Source: Bradyrhizobium manausense
GTDB taxonomy: Bacteria > Pseudomonadota > Alphaproteobacteria > Rhizobiales > Xanthobacteraceae
Length of the DNA: 64,000 bases
Assembly: GCF_018131105.1 (NCBI RefSeq)
Contig: NZ_JAFCJI010000002.1
Location: 248,001 to 312,000 of the forward strand
Reading direction: 5' to 3'
Below the pieces are notes generated by a model that saw only the letters and a list, made by a program, of their open reading frames with translations, was not told the DNA's origin and did not search any database. The first letter of the stretch is position 1, and each line of letters begins with the position of its first letter. Shown in pieces: positions 26,672 to 36,649 of the stretch. The translations under genes and the position numbers were made by a program.

Positions 26672-27625
26672 TCAGCCCCGACTGCGGACGACCGTCAGCC
26701 TGTCGGAGGCACTGCTCACGGTGACACGCGTCTCGTCCTCGGCCCGCAAATGGTCCACCAGCAGTTTCGTGACCGGCGGCAGCGACTTGTAATCACGCAC
26801 GCCCATCACAAGCTCGCGGCGCGCCCAAGACTCGTCGAGCGGGATGGTGACGAGACTGTCGACGCCGTAGCGGCCGCGAACGATCTCGAGCGGCACGATG
26901 CCGACTCCCATCCTGGCATCGATGACGCGGAACAACGCATCGAAACTGCTGACGCGGATGCGCACCTTGAGATGCTGCCCGAGCGCCGCGGCCGCCCTGA
27001 CGCACAGCGTTTCGATCGAGCTGCCCTTCTCCAGGCTGACGAAGTCGAAATCCACCAGTTCGCGGAAGCGAACGCTGCTGCGGCCGGCCAGCGGATGATC
27101 GCGCGTGACCAGCGCGACCAGATTGTCGCTGCGATACGACAGCAGCTCCAGGTCCTGACCGTCGATGTTGCCGCCGAAAATGCCGATGTCGGCGCGGTTC
27201 TCCATCACCGCACGCACGATCGCGGGGCTGAGGTCCTCCTCGATGTCGATGTGGACCAGCGGATGCTGCTCGAGGAACAGGCTGAGTTCATCCGCCAGCG
27301 CTTCGAGGATCGCGGACTTGTTGGCACAGACCCTGATTAGACCGCGTTTGCCCTGCCGATATCCCGTCAACTCACTCTCGAGGCTGCTGAGATTTCCCAG
27401 GATGATGCGAGCATGTTCGAGCAGGGCGAATCCGGCCGGCGTCGGCTCGATCCCCTTGGAATGGCGATGCAACAGCTCGACCTGGAAACGATCCTCGATA
27501 TCGGAGATGCGTCGGCTGACCGCGGACGCGGCAATGTTCTTCTTCTCCGCCGCCTTCGCAATACTCTGCTCCTCGACGATCGCCACGAACAGCTGCAGCG
27601 TCAGGAGATCGATTTTAGCCGTCAT
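26672..27625 (-). CDS. LysR-family regulator upstream of leuCDB-transporter operon
   Basis: A 317-residue activator-type regulator. The N-terminal helix-turn-helix (about 5-65) reads DLLTLQLFVAIVEEQSIAKAAEKKNIAASAVSRRISDIE. The effector domain carries VDFDFVSLEKGSSIETLC and RIRVSSFDALFRVIDARMGVGIVP. The start at 27625 (MTAKIDLL) fits the family; the extra upstream residues do not. It lies in tandem with, not divergent from, the leuC operon. A branched hydroxy-acid effector is likely but unproven. Confidence 0.92.
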   Translation of the reverse strand: MTAKIDLLTLQLFVAIVEEQSIAKAAEKKNIAASAVSRRISDIEDRFQVELLHRHSKGIEPTPAGFALLEHARIILGNLSSLESELTGYRQGKRGLIRVCANKSAILEALADELSLFLEQHPLVHIDIEEDLSPAIVRAVMENRADIGIFGGNIDGQDLELLSYRSDNLVALVTRDHPLAGRSSVRFRELVDFDFVSLEKGSSIETLCVRAAAALGQHLKVRIRVSSFDALFRVIDARMGVGIVPLEIVRGRYGVDSLVTIPLDESWARRELVMGVRDYKSLPPVTKLLVDHLRAEDETRVTVSSASDRLTVVRSRG

Positions 27626-27866
27626 CCGCCAGACCCTCGACACAAGCGTCGCAATGGCCAGTCTAGCCCTCAAATTTGCAGGAGGAAGTAAGCGGCGCGA
27701 CTTATTTCGCACGCCTGTGCGCTACCGAGAACCCTTCTCGATGCGCACGCTCTCAGTGGCGACATTTAGCTCGCAGAAGCTCCGGTGCTGAAGCTCGAAG
27801 CAAGAACAAAGCTGTAAACGGCGTTGCTTCTTCCGCCTGATCAAACCACCAAGTGCTTGACTTATA

Positions 27867-27942
<76 letters not shown>

Positions 27943-28050
27943 GAAAGGCGGTCAATGCCTTGCGAGGCCGGTCGTTTAGCAAAGCGATCCGGGTCTGGCA
28001 AGCGATGTGACGCATGTTTTCCAAGGTTCTTCCACAGCCCCTGAAATGCG

Positions 28051-28077
28051 AAAAGCCGCCGGATTCCAGCGGCTTCT
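28051..28077 (-). terminator. Intrinsic terminator of the Spy-like gene
   Basis: On the minus strand AAGCCGC-T-GG, loop AAT, CC-G-GCGGCTT forms a 10-bp stem (one T-G wobble) running into TTTT. It lies about 33 bp beyond the stop at 28110. Confidence 0.7.
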
Positions 28078-28109
28078 CCAGGGCTGATATCCGGGGAATC
28101 CCGGTGCGC

Positions 28110-28706
28110 TCAAAGACGCCCTTCCCGATCAGGGCCACTATCGCGGTCACCGCCGCGGAAGTGGTCCATGCCATGCTCCATCATGCGGTCCATGCCGTGC
28201 TCTCTGAAGTGGCGGCGCGGGCCATCCTCACCGCCGCCGAACGGGCCGCGGTGACGGGTCAGCAGGGCCAGACGGCGCTTCTGGCCGTCGTCGAGGGTCT
28301 TGTAGAGCGGATCGGCGGCGTCGGCGATCTTCTTCAGGGCCGCGGAGGTTGCGCCCATGTCGTCGGCACGCTGGCGCAGGCGGGCGACCGGATCGTCCGG
28401 CCTGTCGGCGTCCTTGTTCGCGTCGCCGGGACCTGCGTTCATCCGCGCATTGGCGCGGTCGATCCGCAGCTTGGCGAGGTCGCGCACCGCGGCCTCGACC
28501 TGCGGCCACAGCTTCTCCTGATCGGCATTGAGCTTCAGCCCGGCATGGACCGCGGCGATCCGCGCGTCGACGAAGGCAGCGCGGTCTTCGGGGTTCATGC
28601 GGGTGTGGCGGAAGTGCTCCATCCACGGGTGATGATAATGGGCGTAGACCGCGCCCGAGCCGGCGATGCTGAGCACGGCGATGGCGGCGATGGTGAACTT
28701 CCTCAT
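28110..28706 (-). CDS. Spy/CpxP (LTXXQ)-family periplasmic protein
   Basis: A 198-residue exported protein. The signal peptide is residues 1-22 (ending VYA-H). The helical core has the LTXXQ-like motif as LNADQEKLW within DARIAAVHAGLKLNADQEKLWPQVE, and a second half LYKTLDDGQKRRLALLTRHRG. The tail is rich in His, Asp, Met and Gly (REHGMDRMMEHGMDHFRGG), a possible metal-binding segment. A strong GAGGAGG-type site precedes the ATG. Spy/CpxP proteins act as periplasmic chaperones or envelope-stress sensors (known for the family). It is a single gene with its own terminator. Confidence 0.85.
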   Translation of the reverse strand: MRKFTIAAIAVLSIAGSGAVYAHYHHPWMEHFRHTRMNPEDRAAFVDARIAAVHAGLKLNADQEKLWPQVEAAVRDLAKLRIDRANARMNAGPGDANKDADRPDDPVARLRQRADDMGATSAALKKIADAADPLYKTLDDGQKRRLALLTRHRGPFGGGEDGPRRHFREHGMDRMMEHGMDHFRGGDRDSGPDREGRL

Positions 28707-28847
28707 AAGAACCTCCTCTGGAAGGATGTCCTGAAGATGGGCGCCCCCAAGCCGGGGCGCAACTTACAACTTGGACAGAGAGAGCGCTCTAACCAAGATG
28801 TAACGCCGCTGAACGTCTGTTCAGGTGTATCCGGAAATCATTCGCAA

Positions 28848-28884
28848 CAAAAAAGAGCTTCCGTGCAGGCCGCACGGAAGCTCT
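28848..28884 (-). terminator. Intrinsic terminator of the DctP-type gene
   Basis: AGAGCTTCCGTGC (28854-28866) pairs perfectly with GCACGGAAGCTCT (28872-28884), a 13-bp stem with a 5-base loop. On the minus strand the stem runs into TTTTTTGTTG. One of the clearest terminators in the window. Confidence 0.85.
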
Positions 28885-28904
28885 TCATTCAGATCGGGTT
28901 CAGC

Positions 28905-29906
28905 CTAGTTCGTCGTGCTCTTGGCTTCCTTCTGGAATTCGTCGATCAGTGGCTGGCCGACGCGGCTCGCCGCGTCCTTGTAGACCGGCTCCATCGCCTT
29001 GCGCATCGCTGCGTCCTGCTCCGGCGTGAGCTTGATGATCTCGCTCTTGCCGCTCTTCTTGATCTCGGCGAGCGCGTCGTCGTTCTCCTTCTGCGACTGC
29101 GCGTTGTTGAAGTCGGTCGCTTCCTTCATCGCCTTCGAGAGCTCGTCGCGGATGTCGGCCGGCAGACCGTCCCAGAACTTCTTGTTCACGATCACGACGT
29201 AGCCGATGTAACCGTGATTGGTCTCGGTGATGTACTTCTGCACCTCGTGCATCTTCTGGGTATAGATGTTCGACCAGGTGTTCTCCTGTCCGTCGACCAC
29301 GCCGGTCTGGAGCGCCTGATAGACTTCCGAGAACGCCATCACCTGCGGCAGCGAGCCGAGCGCCTTGAACTGCGCCTGCAGCACGCGCGAGGACTGGATG
29401 CGGAACTTGACGCCCTGGTAGTCCGCCGGCGTGATGAGCTTCTTGTTGGCGCTCATCTGCTTGAAGCCGTTGTCCCAATAGGCAAGGCCGGTGATGCCCT
29501 TCGGCTCGAGCAGCTTGAGCAGCCGCGCGCCGAGCGGACCTTCCGTCACCTTCCGCAGTGTCTTCAGGTCGGGAAGGATGTAGGGCAGATCGAACACCTC
29601 GAACTCGCGGATGCCGAGCGGGCCGAATTTCGAGTTGGACGGCGCCAGCATCTGCACGCTGCCGAGCTGCAGCGCCTCGAGCTCTTCCTTGTCCTTGTAC
29701 AGCGTCGAGTTCGGATAGACCTCGATCTTGACCTTGCCGCCGGTGTACTTCTCGGCGAGTTCCTTGAATTTCTCGGACGCCTTGCCCTTCGGCGTGTCAG
29801 TCGCGACGACGTGGCTGAATTTGATGATGATCGGGTCGGCGCTGGCGGGGCCGGCAAGGCCCAAAGCCAGTGCCGCGACGGATGCCGCGATCGCGAAGGT
29901 GCGCAT
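28905..29906 (-). CDS. DctP-type TRAP transporter receptor, orphan
   Basis: A 333-residue periplasmic C4-dicarboxylate-type receptor with a signal peptide (residues 1-23, ASA-D). Family marks are IIIKFSHVVATDTPKGKASEKFKEL, the substrate-carboxylate arginine region GVKFRIQSSRVLQAQFKALG, and VDGQENTWSNIYTQKMHEVQKYI. The start at 29906 follows a GGGAGAG site. TRAP systems need DctQ and DctM membrane proteins; neither is adjacent, and a terminator follows immediately, so the receptor must use a membrane component encoded elsewhere. Confidence 0.93.
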   Translation of the reverse strand: MRTFAIAASVAALALGLAGPASADPIIIKFSHVVATDTPKGKASEKFKELAEKYTGGKVKIEVYPNSTLYKDKEELEALQLGSVQMLAPSNSKFGPLGIREFEVFDLPYILPDLKTLRKVTEGPLGARLLKLLEPKGITGLAYWDNGFKQMSANKKLITPADYQGVKFRIQSSRVLQAQFKALGSLPQVMAFSEVYQALQTGVVDGQENTWSNIYTQKMHEVQKYITETNHGYIGYVVIVNKKFWDGLPADIRDELSKAMKEATDFNNAQSQKENDDALAEIKKSGKSEIIKLTPEQDAAMRKAMEPVYKDAASRVGQPLIDEFQKEAKSTTN

Positions 29907-30029
29907 AATCTCTCCCTGTTGTTTTTGGGCCGCCCAGCGCGTGGACGGCCGTTCCTCATGCCGGGCCTTCAATACAGGCCGGCGCCGACGCGTGCTATTG
30001 GCTGTTCGCAGGGCAGGTATCTCTTTGGC

Positions 30030-30074
30030 TGTCATTCCGGGTTCGGCTCTCTTTCGAGCCGCCCCGGAATGACA
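30030..30074. repeat. REP-like palindromic repeat between leuA and dctP
   Basis: TGTCATTCCGGG (30030-30041) pairs with CCCGGAATGACA (30063-30074). Inside, CGGCTC (30044-30049) pairs with GAGCCG (30056-30061). The result is an 18-bp interrupted stem in 45 bp. The GTCATTCCGGG core resembles dispersed palindromes of bradyrhizobial genomes (from general knowledge). It lies directly after leuA and may also stabilise or end its mRNA. Confidence 0.55.
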
Positions 30075-30085
30075 AGCTTCGCTTG

Positions 30086-30088
<3 letters not shown>
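30070..30088 (-). terminator. Hairpin containing the leuA stop codon
   Basis: TGACAAGC-GAA-GCTTGTCA on the minus strand: a perfect 8-bp stem whose first three bases are the leuA TGA. It is followed directly by the larger palindrome at 30030-30074. Confidence 0.4.
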
Positions 30089-31648
<1,560 letters not shown>

Positions 31649-31685
31649 TGCAAATTTCCTTTTGAGCTTTTGCGCCGTCAGTCTG

Positions 31686-31763
31686 CTGGGCGCTTGAGGT
31701 GTCCGGTGATCTCGACCAACCCCTGAGCGCCCAGGCGCGTGGCGCCCAGCCGGCCCTCAGGGG
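31686..31763 (-). promoter_or_regulatory. Candidate leuA attenuator region
   Basis: On the minus strand CTGGGCGC occurs twice (31742-31749 and 31727-31734) and its complement GCGCCCAG once (31686-31693), so either copy can pair with the third element. CCCCTGAG (31756-31763, overlapping the leader stop) also pairs with CTCAGGGG (31720-31727), enclosing both copies. Mutually exclusive hairpins after a leucine-rich leader are the classic arrangement for attenuation. No strong U-run follows, so control could act at translation or by Rho. Confidence 0.55.
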
Positions 31764-31876
31764 CAAGTAAGAAGAAGGCCGCCAATAAGGAGGGTGGGCA
31801 GCAGCGCAGCCGGGATCGTGGCGGCGGCCAGAGCCACCTCCCCCGAAATCCCATCAATTTGGCCGCGAATCAGCAT
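31757..31876 (-). CDS. leuA leader peptide (39 aa, 9 Leu)
   Basis: ATG at 31876, TGA at 31757-31759. Nine of 39 residues are leucine and seven of them fall in the last 15 (ALLPTLLIGGLLLTCP), just before the stop. Codons there include CTG, CTC and CTT. The stop overlaps the first arm of the CCCCTGAG stem. An AAAGGG site lies about 9 bases upstream. Stalling at these codons when charged tRNA-Leu is scarce would favour one hairpin over the other; mechanism inferred from the arrangement. Confidence 0.65.
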   Translation of the reverse strand: MLIRGQIDGISGEVALAAATIPAALLPTLLIGGLLLTCP

Positions 31877-32291
31877 TGCCAGACCCTTTGAGCCCCAAAT
31901 CCTCGGTCAAAACCGTTGACGGTTGGTTGCCGGGAGGCTCAGTGCGTCGTTTCTAGACGAGAAATGGCAGCAACTGCAACGCCAAAAGATGGTCAGCATA
32001 GGTGACCTACCATGGACCCAAAGGAGAGCGAGATGCAGCCGCCTTCTCGGCATCGTCCCGACGAAAGCCAAGACCCGCGGTCCGTCGATTTGATGCCCGT
32101 CCCAGCCGACCGGTCTTTGGCAAATCGGCATTCGCCTGGACCAGAATGGACGTCATATGCCGTAAATCCGAATTTCGGCGAAGCGAAATAATTTGACGTA
32201 GAGGAATTGACCCAGCGCTGGCGTGTTTTGCCCGTCAGGCAACGCAAGCAATGATGGCGGTTGAATTCTGCATGATGCGCAGCGACGCCGC
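31877..32291. other. Gap upstream of the leuA leader
   Basis: 415 bp without a convincing gene. The part nearest the leader should hold the leuA promoter; TTGACC occurs on the minus strand close to 31907, but I cannot fix a matching -10. I see no strong repeat in the rest. Confidence 0.4.
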
Positions 32292-32615
32292 TTACCCCGC
32301 CCGACGGAGGCGGGCCCTGTTCTCCCAGCGATCCAGCATCTGGCCGAGCTCGCTGGTGGCCGGCACCGGCGCCGTCATTTGATTGACGACAGTCACCTCG
32401 TTGGTGTTGGCAGGCGGCTGCGCGTTGAGCCAGTCCGGCTGCACGTAGCCGCGCCAGCGGCGGGCCTTCGCACGGCGTTGGCGGGACATCAGATCGCGCA
32501 GGACATAACCCGACGCAAACGCAATCGCGAGCAAGATGATCAGTACAGCGACACCCACAACAAACTCCGGCCTTTCGCCCCTGATCGTTTTGCGAAGCAT
32601 CACACGCGAGGTCAA
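32292..32615 (-). CDS. Small single-pass membrane protein of unknown function
   Basis: 107 residues. A membrane helix covers about residues 18-38 (FVVGVAVLIILLAIAFASGYVL), followed by a basic stretch (RDLMSRQRRAKARRWRG) and a polar C-terminal part ending DRWENRARLRRAG. Positive charge after the helix places the long tail in the cytoplasm. An alternative start at 32600 (MLRKTIRG) is possible. I do not recognise a family. The composition fits a real rhizobial hypothetical protein better than a shadow frame. Confidence 0.6.
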   Translation of the reverse strand: MTSRVMLRKTIRGERPEFVVGVAVLIILLAIAFASGYVLRDLMSRQRRAKARRWRGYVQPDWLNAQPPANTNEVTVVNQMTAPVPATSELGQMLDRWENRARLRRAG

Positions 32616-32833
32616 GGCTTGACATGAACGAAGCAGGCTTCGGCGGACTCCGCGGACAAACGAATTGTCGCGTTGCCAACAAGCGGCCGCAATGCAGCCG
32701 TCTTTCAGCCCACGCGCGACAGCTTATCGCGCAGAGGATGCGTACCTAACTCTCGCAACCGACAGCGGTCCGGACTAGTCTTCCGCTGCTCGGCCGGATC
32801 AACCGGCCAGCCGAAAAAACCGGGAGGACGCGA

Positions 32834-34033
32834 ATGACACGCCAACAGCAGCGTGAGGATGTTGCGCTTTCACGCCGGACGCTGGTGCAGGGCCTTGCGC
32901 TCGGCGCCGCTGCCACGATGGCCGGAACGGGCACCGCGCTGGCCCAGACCGGACCTGCCGCCCCGCCAACGACGATCACCACACCGCCGCGCGACTTCGG
33001 TCCGCACGGCGCACCGACCACCTATTTCTGGGACCCCGATGTGATCGCGGTCGATCCCACCTTCAACGATCTGGCGCAACCCAACACCGCGATCAAGCGG
33101 CTCTTCACCGGCGTGCTCTGGGCCGAAGGCCCGGCGTGGAGCGCGCAAGGCCGCTATCTGTTGTGGAGCGACATTCCCAACAACAGGCAGATGCGCTGGA
33201 GCGAGGACGACGGCCGCGTCAGTGTGTTCCGCACGCCTTCCAACAACTCCAACGGCAACTCGTTCGACTTCCAGGGCCGCCAGCTCTCCTGCGAGCACCT
33301 GACGCGGCGGGTGACGCGCTACGAGCATGACGGCACCGCCACCGTGCTGTGCGACAATTTCAATGGCAAGAAGCTGAACTCGCCGAACGACGTCGTCGCC
33401 CATCCCGACGGCAGCTATTGGTTCACCGATCCGCCCTATGGCGGTCAGCTCTATGAGGGCGAACCCGACTCGGGTGGCAAGCTCAATCCCAGAATCGGGC
33501 AGCCGGCCGACTTCATGCCGAAGAAGCGTGAGCTGCCGACCAATTGCTATCGCATCGATCCCAGCGGCCGCGTCGATCTCGTCGTCAGCGAGGAGCAGGT
33601 GCCGGATCCCAATGGCCTCTGCTTCTCGCCCGATTTCGAGAAACTCTATGTCGTCTCGACCGGCAAGGGACCGGGCGACACCGGTCCCGGCGGCAAGGGT
33701 GAGATTTTTGTGTTCGATGTCGGCAGCGACAACAAGCTGTCAAATCAGAAGAACTTCTCCGATTGCGTGATCGACGGCGTCAAGTGCGGGCCGGACGGCG
33801 TGCGCTGCGACGTCAACGGCAACGTCTGGGCCTCCAGCAATGCCGGCCGCGCCGTTGGTTATAACGGCGTGACGGTGTGGTCGCCGGAAGGCAAATTGCT
33901 CGGCCGCATCCGCCTGCCCGAGGTCTGCGGCAACGTCTGCTTCGGTGGACCCAAGCGCAACCGCCTGTTCATGGCCGCGAGCCAATCGCTCTACGCGGTC
34001 TTCACGGCGACGCAAGGTGCAGCGCCGGGCTAA
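32834..34033 (+). CDS. Tat-exported SMP-30/gluconolactonase-family protein
   Basis: 399 residues. A Tat signal (ALSRRTLVQGLALGAAA) is followed by a Pro-rich linker and a six-bladed propeller. Metal-site stretches of SMP-30 lactonases are visible: GVLWAEGPAW (Glu), KKLNSPNDVVAHPDGSYWFTDPPYG (Asn) and DPNGLCFSPD (Asn/Asp). It would hydrolyse a sugar lactone or similar ester in the periplasm. The C-terminal motif EVCGNVCFGGPKRNRLFM is shared almost exactly with the cytoplasmic paralogue at 42738-43640. It stands alone, flanked by a terminator-like hairpin. Confidence 0.9.
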   Translation: MTRQQQREDVALSRRTLVQGLALGAAATMAGTGTALAQTGPAAPPTTITTPPRDFGPHGAPTTYFWDPDVIAVDPTFNDLAQPNTAIKRLFTGVLWAEGPAWSAQGRYLLWSDIPNNRQMRWSEDDGRVSVFRTPSNNSNGNSFDFQGRQLSCEHLTRRVTRYEHDGTATVLCDNFNGKKLNSPNDVVAHPDGSYWFTDPPYGGQLYEGEPDSGGKLNPRIGQPADFMPKKRELPTNCYRIDPSGRVDLVVSEEQVPDPNGLCFSPDFEKLYVVSTGKGPGDTGPGGKGEIFVFDVGSDNKLSNQKNFSDCVIDGVKCGPDGVRCDVNGNVWASSNAGRAVGYNGVTVWSPEGKLLGRIRLPEVCGNVCFGGPKRNRLFMAASQSLYAVFTATQGAAPG

Positions 34034-34057
34034 AGCAGCTCGTGAGCTGAATTGCGA

Positions 34058-34088
34058 CGAGGCGCCGGCGTGCCCCGCCGGCGCCTCG
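34058..34088 (+). terminator. Strong hairpin after the exported SMP-30 gene
   Basis: CGAGGCGCCGGCG (34058-34070) pairs with CGCCGGCGCCTCG (34076-34088): 13-bp GC-rich stem, 5-base loop, followed by ATGTTTGG. The T-run is short, but position and stem suggest termination. Confidence 0.6.
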
Positions 34089-34167
34089 ATGTTTGGACAA
34101 CCGCACCGATGCGCGAACATCGAGGCAAGAGAGGTGACTCCCGAACAAGGCCCGTGATAATTGAGCC

Positions 34168-35286
34168 ATGGCAGACAAAATTCGCGTCGTTGTTCTCTAT
34201 GGCGGCAGGTCCGGTGAGCACGAGGTCTCGCTGAAATCAGCCGCCTCGGTGCTCAGGCATCTTGACCGAGCGCGCTTCGAGGTGATCCCGGTTTCGATCG
34301 ACAAGACCGGCCGGTGGCAGTGGAACGATCTTGCCGGGATCGATCCGGCACAGGTGTCTTTACCGATCCTGCCCGATGCGCCCGAGATACGGCTCGCCAG
34401 AGGCGCGGATGGACGCGGCGTTCTCATGCCGATTTCCGAAGGCGCGGGCGGGCCTGTCGCAATCGACGTTATCTTTCCCGTCATGCACGGCCCCCTGTGC
34501 GAGGACGGCACCGTGCAGGGCCTGCTGGAACTGGCCGACGTCGCCTATGTCGGGTCTGGCGTTCTCGCCTCCGCGGTCAGCATGGACAAGGACGTCGCCA
34601 AGCGGCTCGCTGAATTCGCCGGCGTCCCGGTCGCGCCCTATCGCGTGCTCACGCGCAAGGCCTTCGCCGCAGACCGCGCCTCCGCTCTCGCCAGGGCGGC
34701 CGAGGGTCTCAATCTCCCGGTGTTCGTCAAGCCGTGCAACATGGGCTCCAGTGTCGGCATCCACAAGGTGAAGACATGGGAGGCGCTCGGCCCGGCGCTC
34801 GACGATGCGTTTCGCTACGATCTCAAGGTGCTGGTCGAACAGGGCATCGACGCCCGCGAGATCGAGGTCGCCGTGCTCGAGGGCGAGACGTTGTTTGCCA
34901 GCGTCGCCAGCGAGCTCAATCCCAACGCCCATCACGAATTCTATTCCTACGAGGCCAAATATCTCGATCCTGATGGCGCACGCGTCGATCTTCCGGCCAA
35001 ATTGGATGCGACCCAGATGGCGCGCGTGCGCGCGCTCGCGGTGCGGGTGTTCGCAGCCCTCGAATGCAGCGACCTCGCGCGCGTCGATTTCTTCCTCGAT
35101 CGGCAATCCGGCGAGTTCTGCTTCAACGAGATCAACACCCTGCCCGGCTTCACGTCGATCAGCATGTATCCGAAGATGATGGAAGCCTCCGGCGTACCGT
35201 ATGGAGAGCTGCTGACGCGGCTCGTCCATCTGGCGCTGGCCCGCTACCAGCAGCGTCATGCCCTGGAACGCGGCTACTCGAGCTAG
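34168..35286 (+). CDS. ddl: D-alanine--D-alanine ligase
   Basis: A 372-residue ATP-grasp enzyme making the D-Ala-D-Ala dipeptide for peptidoglycan. VVVLYGGRSGEHEVSLKSAASV opens the N-terminal domain, then FPVMHGPLCEDGTVQGLLELADVAYVGSGVLASAVSMDK. The ATP-grasp part has PVFVKPCNMGSSVGIHKV, and metal and D-Ala binding residues are in CSDLARVDFFLD and CFNEINTLPGFTSISMYPKMMEASG. It is of the DdlA-like long type and lies outside any mur/fts cluster, so it may be a second copy. Confidence 0.95.
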   Translation: MADKIRVVVLYGGRSGEHEVSLKSAASVLRHLDRARFEVIPVSIDKTGRWQWNDLAGIDPAQVSLPILPDAPEIRLARGADGRGVLMPISEGAGGPVAIDVIFPVMHGPLCEDGTVQGLLELADVAYVGSGVLASAVSMDKDVAKRLAEFAGVPVAPYRVLTRKAFAADRASALARAAEGLNLPVFVKPCNMGSSVGIHKVKTWEALGPALDDAFRYDLKVLVEQGIDAREIEVAVLEGETLFASVASELNPNAHHEFYSYEAKYLDPDGARVDLPAKLDATQMARVRALAVRVFAALECSDLARVDFFLDRQSGEFCFNEINTLPGFTSISMYPKMMEASGVPYGELLTRLVHLALARYQQRHALERGYSS

Positions 35287-35322
35287 ATTGTCTCCGCAAC
35301 GATAAGCTCTGAAGGACAAGCC

Positions 35323-36426
35323 ATGCGCGTTGTAATCTGCGGCGGCGGCGTGATCGGGGCCTGTACCGCTTACTTCCTGCGCCGGCTTGGCGTCGATGTC
35401 GTCATCATCGAGCGAACCGACGTTGCGGCCGCGGCCTCCGGCAAGGCCGGCGGCTTCCTGGCACGCGACTGGTGCGCGGCCACACCGCTCGATGCATTGG
35501 CGCGGCGCAGTTTTGCACTTCACGCGCAATTGCCCAGGGAGATCGCGGGCGATTGGGGCCACCGTCCGATGAGCGCCTATAGCGGCTATGTCGCTCCCGA
35601 TGGCGATCCGCGCCGGAATACGCCGTCCGCACGCGACTGGCTCAGTGACGGCGTCGTCATCACGCAACGCATCGGCACGACCGGGACGACCGCGATCGTT
35701 CATCCGCAAAAGTTCACGTCGGCGATGATGAACGCAGCAATCGCGCAAGGCGCCGAGCTTCGCCTTGGCCGCGTCACCGGCATCGTCCGCGATGCGGACG
35801 GGACGCGCGCGAAGGGCGTCGAGATTGAGGGCGGCATCATCGAGGCTGATGCCGTCGTGATCGCGATGGGGCCATGGTCGTTGCTCGCGGCGCAATGGAT
35901 GAGCCTGCCCGCTGTCTATGGCCAGCGCAGCCCGAGCATCGTCTACGATATCGGCCCCAACGTGCCGGCCGACGCGTTGTTCCTGGAGTGCGAAACCGAC
36001 GGCAGCGCGGTCTCGATCGAGGTGTTTCCACGCGCTGACGGCAGCACGCATGTCACTGCCCTCTCGGATATCGCGCCGCTTCCGCTCGACCCGGCAGCGG
36101 TCACGCCGGAGCGTGACGCGATCACGCGCCTGCAAGCCATGTCCGAACGGCTGTCGCCGCTGTTCCGCCCGGAAAAGATCATCGCGCAACAGGCCTGCTT
36201 CCGTCCCGTGACCGAAGACGGCCTGCCGTTGATCGGTGCGGTGCCGCAGAGCGAGGCGCTCTATGTCGCGACCGGACATAATGTATGGGGCATCCTGAAT
36301 GCGCCGGCGACCGGCGAGGCCATGGCGCAGCTGATCGCAGAAGGCGGAACGCGCGACGTGAACCTCGCTCCATTCGGCCCGGGCCGGCTTGAGCCGCTCG
36401 ATCCGTCGCTGCTGCAAGCGCGCTGA
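35323..36426 (+). CDS. FAD-dependent oxidoreductase (DAO family)
   Basis: 367 residues. The N-terminal dinucleotide fold is VVICGGGVIGACTAYFLRRLGVDVVIIER, with the family's second motif AAAASGKAGGFLARDW. The later FAD-contact segment is ATGHNVWGILNAPATGEAMAQLI. Enzymes of this family oxidise amines, amino acids or glycine derivatives; the substrate is not evident. The gene begins 36 bp after ddl in the same direction, so co-transcription is possible though functionally unexplained. Confidence 0.88.
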   Translation: MRVVICGGGVIGACTAYFLRRLGVDVVIIERTDVAAAASGKAGGFLARDWCAATPLDALARRSFALHAQLPREIAGDWGHRPMSAYSGYVAPDGDPRRNTPSARDWLSDGVVITQRIGTTGTTAIVHPQKFTSAMMNAAIAQGAELRLGRVTGIVRDADGTRAKGVEIEGGIIEADAVVIAMGPWSLLAAQWMSLPAVYGQRSPSIVYDIGPNVPADALFLECETDGSAVSIEVFPRADGSTHVTALSDIAPLPLDPAAVTPERDAITRLQAMSERLSPLFRPEKIIAQQACFRPVTEDGLPLIGAVPQSEALYVATGHNVWGILNAPATGEAMAQLIAEGGTRDVNLAPFGPGRLEPLDPSLLQAR

Positions 36427-36575
36427 GCCTGCTCGATGGCAGCCGGGCACCTGCGATACACTCGCATGCCCGCCGACGAAATCTGCATGCCTGAGTGCGG
36501 AATACCCGTTCGCCAGCCGGATATTTGCGCAGCTAGACTTTAGTCCCCAACGTACAATCCTGAATACAGTTTTAC

Positions 36576-36603
36576 TTGCCGAGGATTCTCTCGCCGCTAT
36601 AGT
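36576..36603 (+). promoter_or_regulatory. Candidate sigma-70-type promoter of the second Liv-type cluster
   Basis: TTGCCG (36576-36581), 16-base spacer, TATAGT (36598-36603), ending 46 bp before the binding-protein ATG. Good agreement with the housekeeping consensus; no operator-like dyad was noticed around it. Confidence 0.45.
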
Positions 36604-36649
36604 CCGCCCCCAATAGCTCAAAGAAGCTTGGTTCAAGGGAGAGAACAAC

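Noticed and set aside
31993-32682. Possible gene overlapping the small membrane protein in another frame
   Set aside because: Translation is Cys/Arg-rich without structure, and the frame at 32292-32615 has a better membrane-protein profile.
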